This document shows positions 62,532-64,000 of a stretch of 64,000 nt of DNA, piece after piece. Position 1 is the first letter of the stretch. Every line of letters begins with the position of its first letter. A model generated the notes under the pieces. The model saw only the letters and a program-made list of their open reading frames with translations, was not told the origin of the DNA and did no database searches. Made by a program: the position numbers and the translations under genes. The stretch lies in contig NZ_VFOZ01000001.1 in NCBI RefSeq assembly GCF_006716425.1, positions 3,844,001-3,908,000 on the forward strand, read 5' to 3'. Origin of the DNA: Actinoallomurus bryophytorum. GTDB taxonomy: Bacteria; Actinomycetota; Actinomycetes; Streptosporangiales; Streptosporangiaceae.

Positions 62532-63779
62532 TTAGGCTGGCGTGTCTTCTGCCTTGAGATGGTGTCGTAGAGCGGTACAGATGAGTGCGACCGGGGCATC
62601 GCCCACCCGGGTCAGAACAACGACGCATTCGCGTGAGCCGGACGTGCGTAGCTCACGCCTCAGCTGTTCGATGTCGGCGGCGAATCCCCGCTTCTTGATC
62701 GTCAAGGTGCCCGCGTCGTGTCTCCTTAGCGCGGCCCGCAGCCGTTTGACCGAGAAGGGCAGCACCTCGTGGATCTCGTAGCCGCGGGCGAAGGGCGTGG
62801 CCCGCGACGCGTCAGAGGTGATGTAGGCGATGCGCGGGTCGGCCAGGGCGCCGTCGAGCGTCACCGCGACCTCGGCGACCAGATGAGCGCGGACGACCGC
62901 CCCGTCCGGCTCGTACAGATAGCGCCGCCAGCCGGCCACCGGCGGTGGCCCGAGCCGCGGGTCCGCCACCATCGTGGCCGTCTCCGTGCCCTCGCGGAGT
63001 ACGGTCGCGCGCCGCAGCGTCGTCCCTGGTCGTGCGCCGGAAAGGCCGCCGAGCCAGAGCGCCGCCTCCTTGACGTCACCGCCGTCGGAGATCCACTCGG
63101 CCTCGGCGCCGGGCGGGACCACGTCGTGCGGGATGCCCGGCGCCACCTTCACACAGCCCGCCGGAGCCGCGCGGGCCAGACCGAGCACGGTCGTGAGCGA
63201 GGGTTCGTACGCCTCCGGGTTGAAGATCCTTCCACTGGCGCCGCGGCGCCCGGGGTCGGCGAAGACCGCGGCGTGGCCCGCCGGGTCCTGGACGGCGGCG
63301 TCGCCCGCGCGTACGGAGGCCGAGCCCTCCAGGCCGAACGCGCCCAGGTTCGCGCGAGCGACGGCGGCGGTCAGCGGGTCGAGGTCGACGCCGACCCCAC
63401 GGCAGCCGGCCAGGCCACGCGCGACCAGGTCAGCGCCGATGCCGCAGCCCAGGTCCAGGACGGAGCCCGCGGGGCTCCCGGTGTTCAGATGGGCGGCGAA
63501 ACGCCGCGCGCGATGCCGGGCGACGCTGGCCCGTGTGGCCTGTTCGAGGCCGGCCGGCGTGAAGTACATGCGGTCGGCCTCCGCGCCGAACTTGGCGCGC
63601 GCACGCAGCCGGAGGCGTATCTGCGTGAGAGCGGCGCCGACCAGCTCCGGCGAATGGCGTGCGCGCAACCGTGACGCCGTCGCGAGCAGCGCGTGCTCGC
63701 TGACGTCGGAGGCGCCCACCTCGCCGAGCAGGGCCCGGCCGCCGGGGGTGAGCAGCCCCTCGAAGGCGGCGATGTCCAC
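62532..63779 (-). CDS. SAM-dependent methyltransferase with THUMP-like C-terminus
   Basis: 415 aa. Motif I is VLDLGCGIGADLVARG; GVDLDPLTAAVARANL follows. The catalytic-loop region reads FADPGRRGASGRIFNPEAYE. The C-terminus (GYEIHEVLPFSVKRLRAAL, GTLTIKKRGFAADIEQL) fits the THUMP-like domain of bacterial class I methyltransferases, possibly acting on RNA. GTG 63779 gives the conserved start VDIAAFEGLLTPGG. It is divergent from the groES promoter. Confidence 0.9.
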   Translation of the reverse strand: MDIAAFEGLLTPGGRALLGEVGASDVSEHALLATASRLRARHSPELVGAALTQIRLRLRARAKFGAEADRMYFTPAGLEQATRASVARHRARRFAAHLNTGSPAGSVLDLGCGIGADLVARGLAGCRGVGVDLDPLTAAVARANLGAFGLEGSASVRAGDAAVQDPAGHAAVFADPGRRGASGRIFNPEAYEPSLTTVLGLARAAPAGCVKVAPGIPHDVVPPGAEAEWISDGGDVKEAALWLGGLSGARPGTTLRRATVLREGTETATMVADPRLGPPPVAGWRRYLYEPDGAVVRAHLVAEVAVTLDGALADPRIAYITSDASRATPFARGYEIHEVLPFSVKRLRAALRRHDAGTLTIKKRGFAADIEQLRRELRTSGSRECVVVLTRVGDAPVALICTALRHHLKAEDTPA

Positions 63780-63915
63780 CCGATGACGGTAGCGGCACGT
63801 CGCAGCGCCGGGAGACGAGCGAGAGCACGGTCTGTGGAGCGGTCCCACGGCGATCCTCAAGATCAGGTCGTCGGTGCAGGTCACAAGACTCAGGCCCGAT
63901 GCGGGCGGGCCCGTG

Positions 63916-63944
63916 TTGACGGGTTCCCGGCCACGGCATAATCT
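63916..63944 (+). promoter_or_regulatory. Promoter of groES (gene outside window)
   Basis: TTGACG (63916-63921), a 17-nt spacer and TAATCT (63939-63944) match the housekeeping consensus. The CIRCE operator directly follows. Confidence 0.7.
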
Positions 63945-63950
63945 CCATGA

Positions 63951-63977
63951 CTGGCACTCTCATCATCCGAGTGCCAA
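63951..63977 (+). promoter_or_regulatory. CIRCE operator (HrcA binding site)
   Basis: CTGGCACTC, 9 nt, GAGTGCCAA. This matches the CIRCE palindrome (TTAGCACTC-N9-GAGTGCTAA) with 8 of 9 half-site bases paired. It marks the groES/groEL transcript under HrcA heat-shock control. tsaD-groES linkage is conserved in actinobacteria. Confidence 0.92.
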
Positions 63978-64000
63978 TCAAGCGACAGGCTGGTCTGGCA

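Overview
The window is chromosomal DNA of a high-GC actinobacterium. Signs are many GTG starts, GC-rich third codon positions, the Cys-rich zinc forms of S14, S4 and L36, a type I CoaA, and a gene order (rpoC, str, S10, spc and alpha operons, rplM-rpsI, glmM, glmS, nnr, alr, tsaE-tsaB-rimI-tsaD, then a groES promoter) that follows the actinobacterial backbone. A TipA-like regulator, MmyB-type XRE regulators and long Pro/Gly-rich membrane proteins suggest a Streptosporangiales/Thermomonosporaceae-like organism; that placement is inference.

1-28 kb: the translation/transcription core. The 3' part of rpoC is followed by an unusual low-complexity tail-anchored protein (PYGQ repeats). Then come rpsL-rpsG-fusA-tuf from a clear promoter, rpsJ to rpsQ (S10 operon), rplN to rplO (spc operon), secY-adk-map, a DUF1707 protein, a metallophosphoesterase on the other strand, and infA-rpmJ-rpsM-rpsK-rpsD-rpoA-rplQ-truA. 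Two tiny possible cistrons lie exactly in intergenic joints (rplW/rplB and rplR/rpsE).

29-36 kb: between truA and rplM, where mycobacteria keep ESX-4, there are a DHFR-like reductase, a 0.8-kb non-coding stretch with a GC-rich minisatellite, two paralogous single-pass membrane proteins with long disordered N-termini, and a membrane-anchored CAP-domain protein. rplM-rpsI and glmM follow.

37-45 kb: an accessory, decaying zone. Remnants of a divergent aldo/keto reductase and XRE/MmyB regulator pair have both lost their 5' ends. Next are a SAM methyltransferase and a four-gene ABC exporter operon (ATPase-permease-ATPase-permease) split by a tnpB-only IS200/IS605-type element. That element appears to have landed in the stop codon of the second ATPase without changing its protein. 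A secreted HNH nuclease follows.

45-64 kb: a 51-aa hydrophobic protein, glmS, coaA, an MFS exporter with a divergent MmyB regulator, acpS-nnr, then alr-hydrolase-tsaE, an exported protein, and tsaB-rimI-tsaD (t6A tRNA modification). After these come a TipAL-like MerR regulator with a strong internal start for a TipAS-like short form, an aminoglycoside-phosphotransferase-fold protein, a large coiled-coil protein, a zinc-ribbon protein and a THUMP-like methyltransferase. The window ends in a promoter plus CIRCE operator that must belong to groES just outside. No rRNA, tRNA or CRISPR array was seen.
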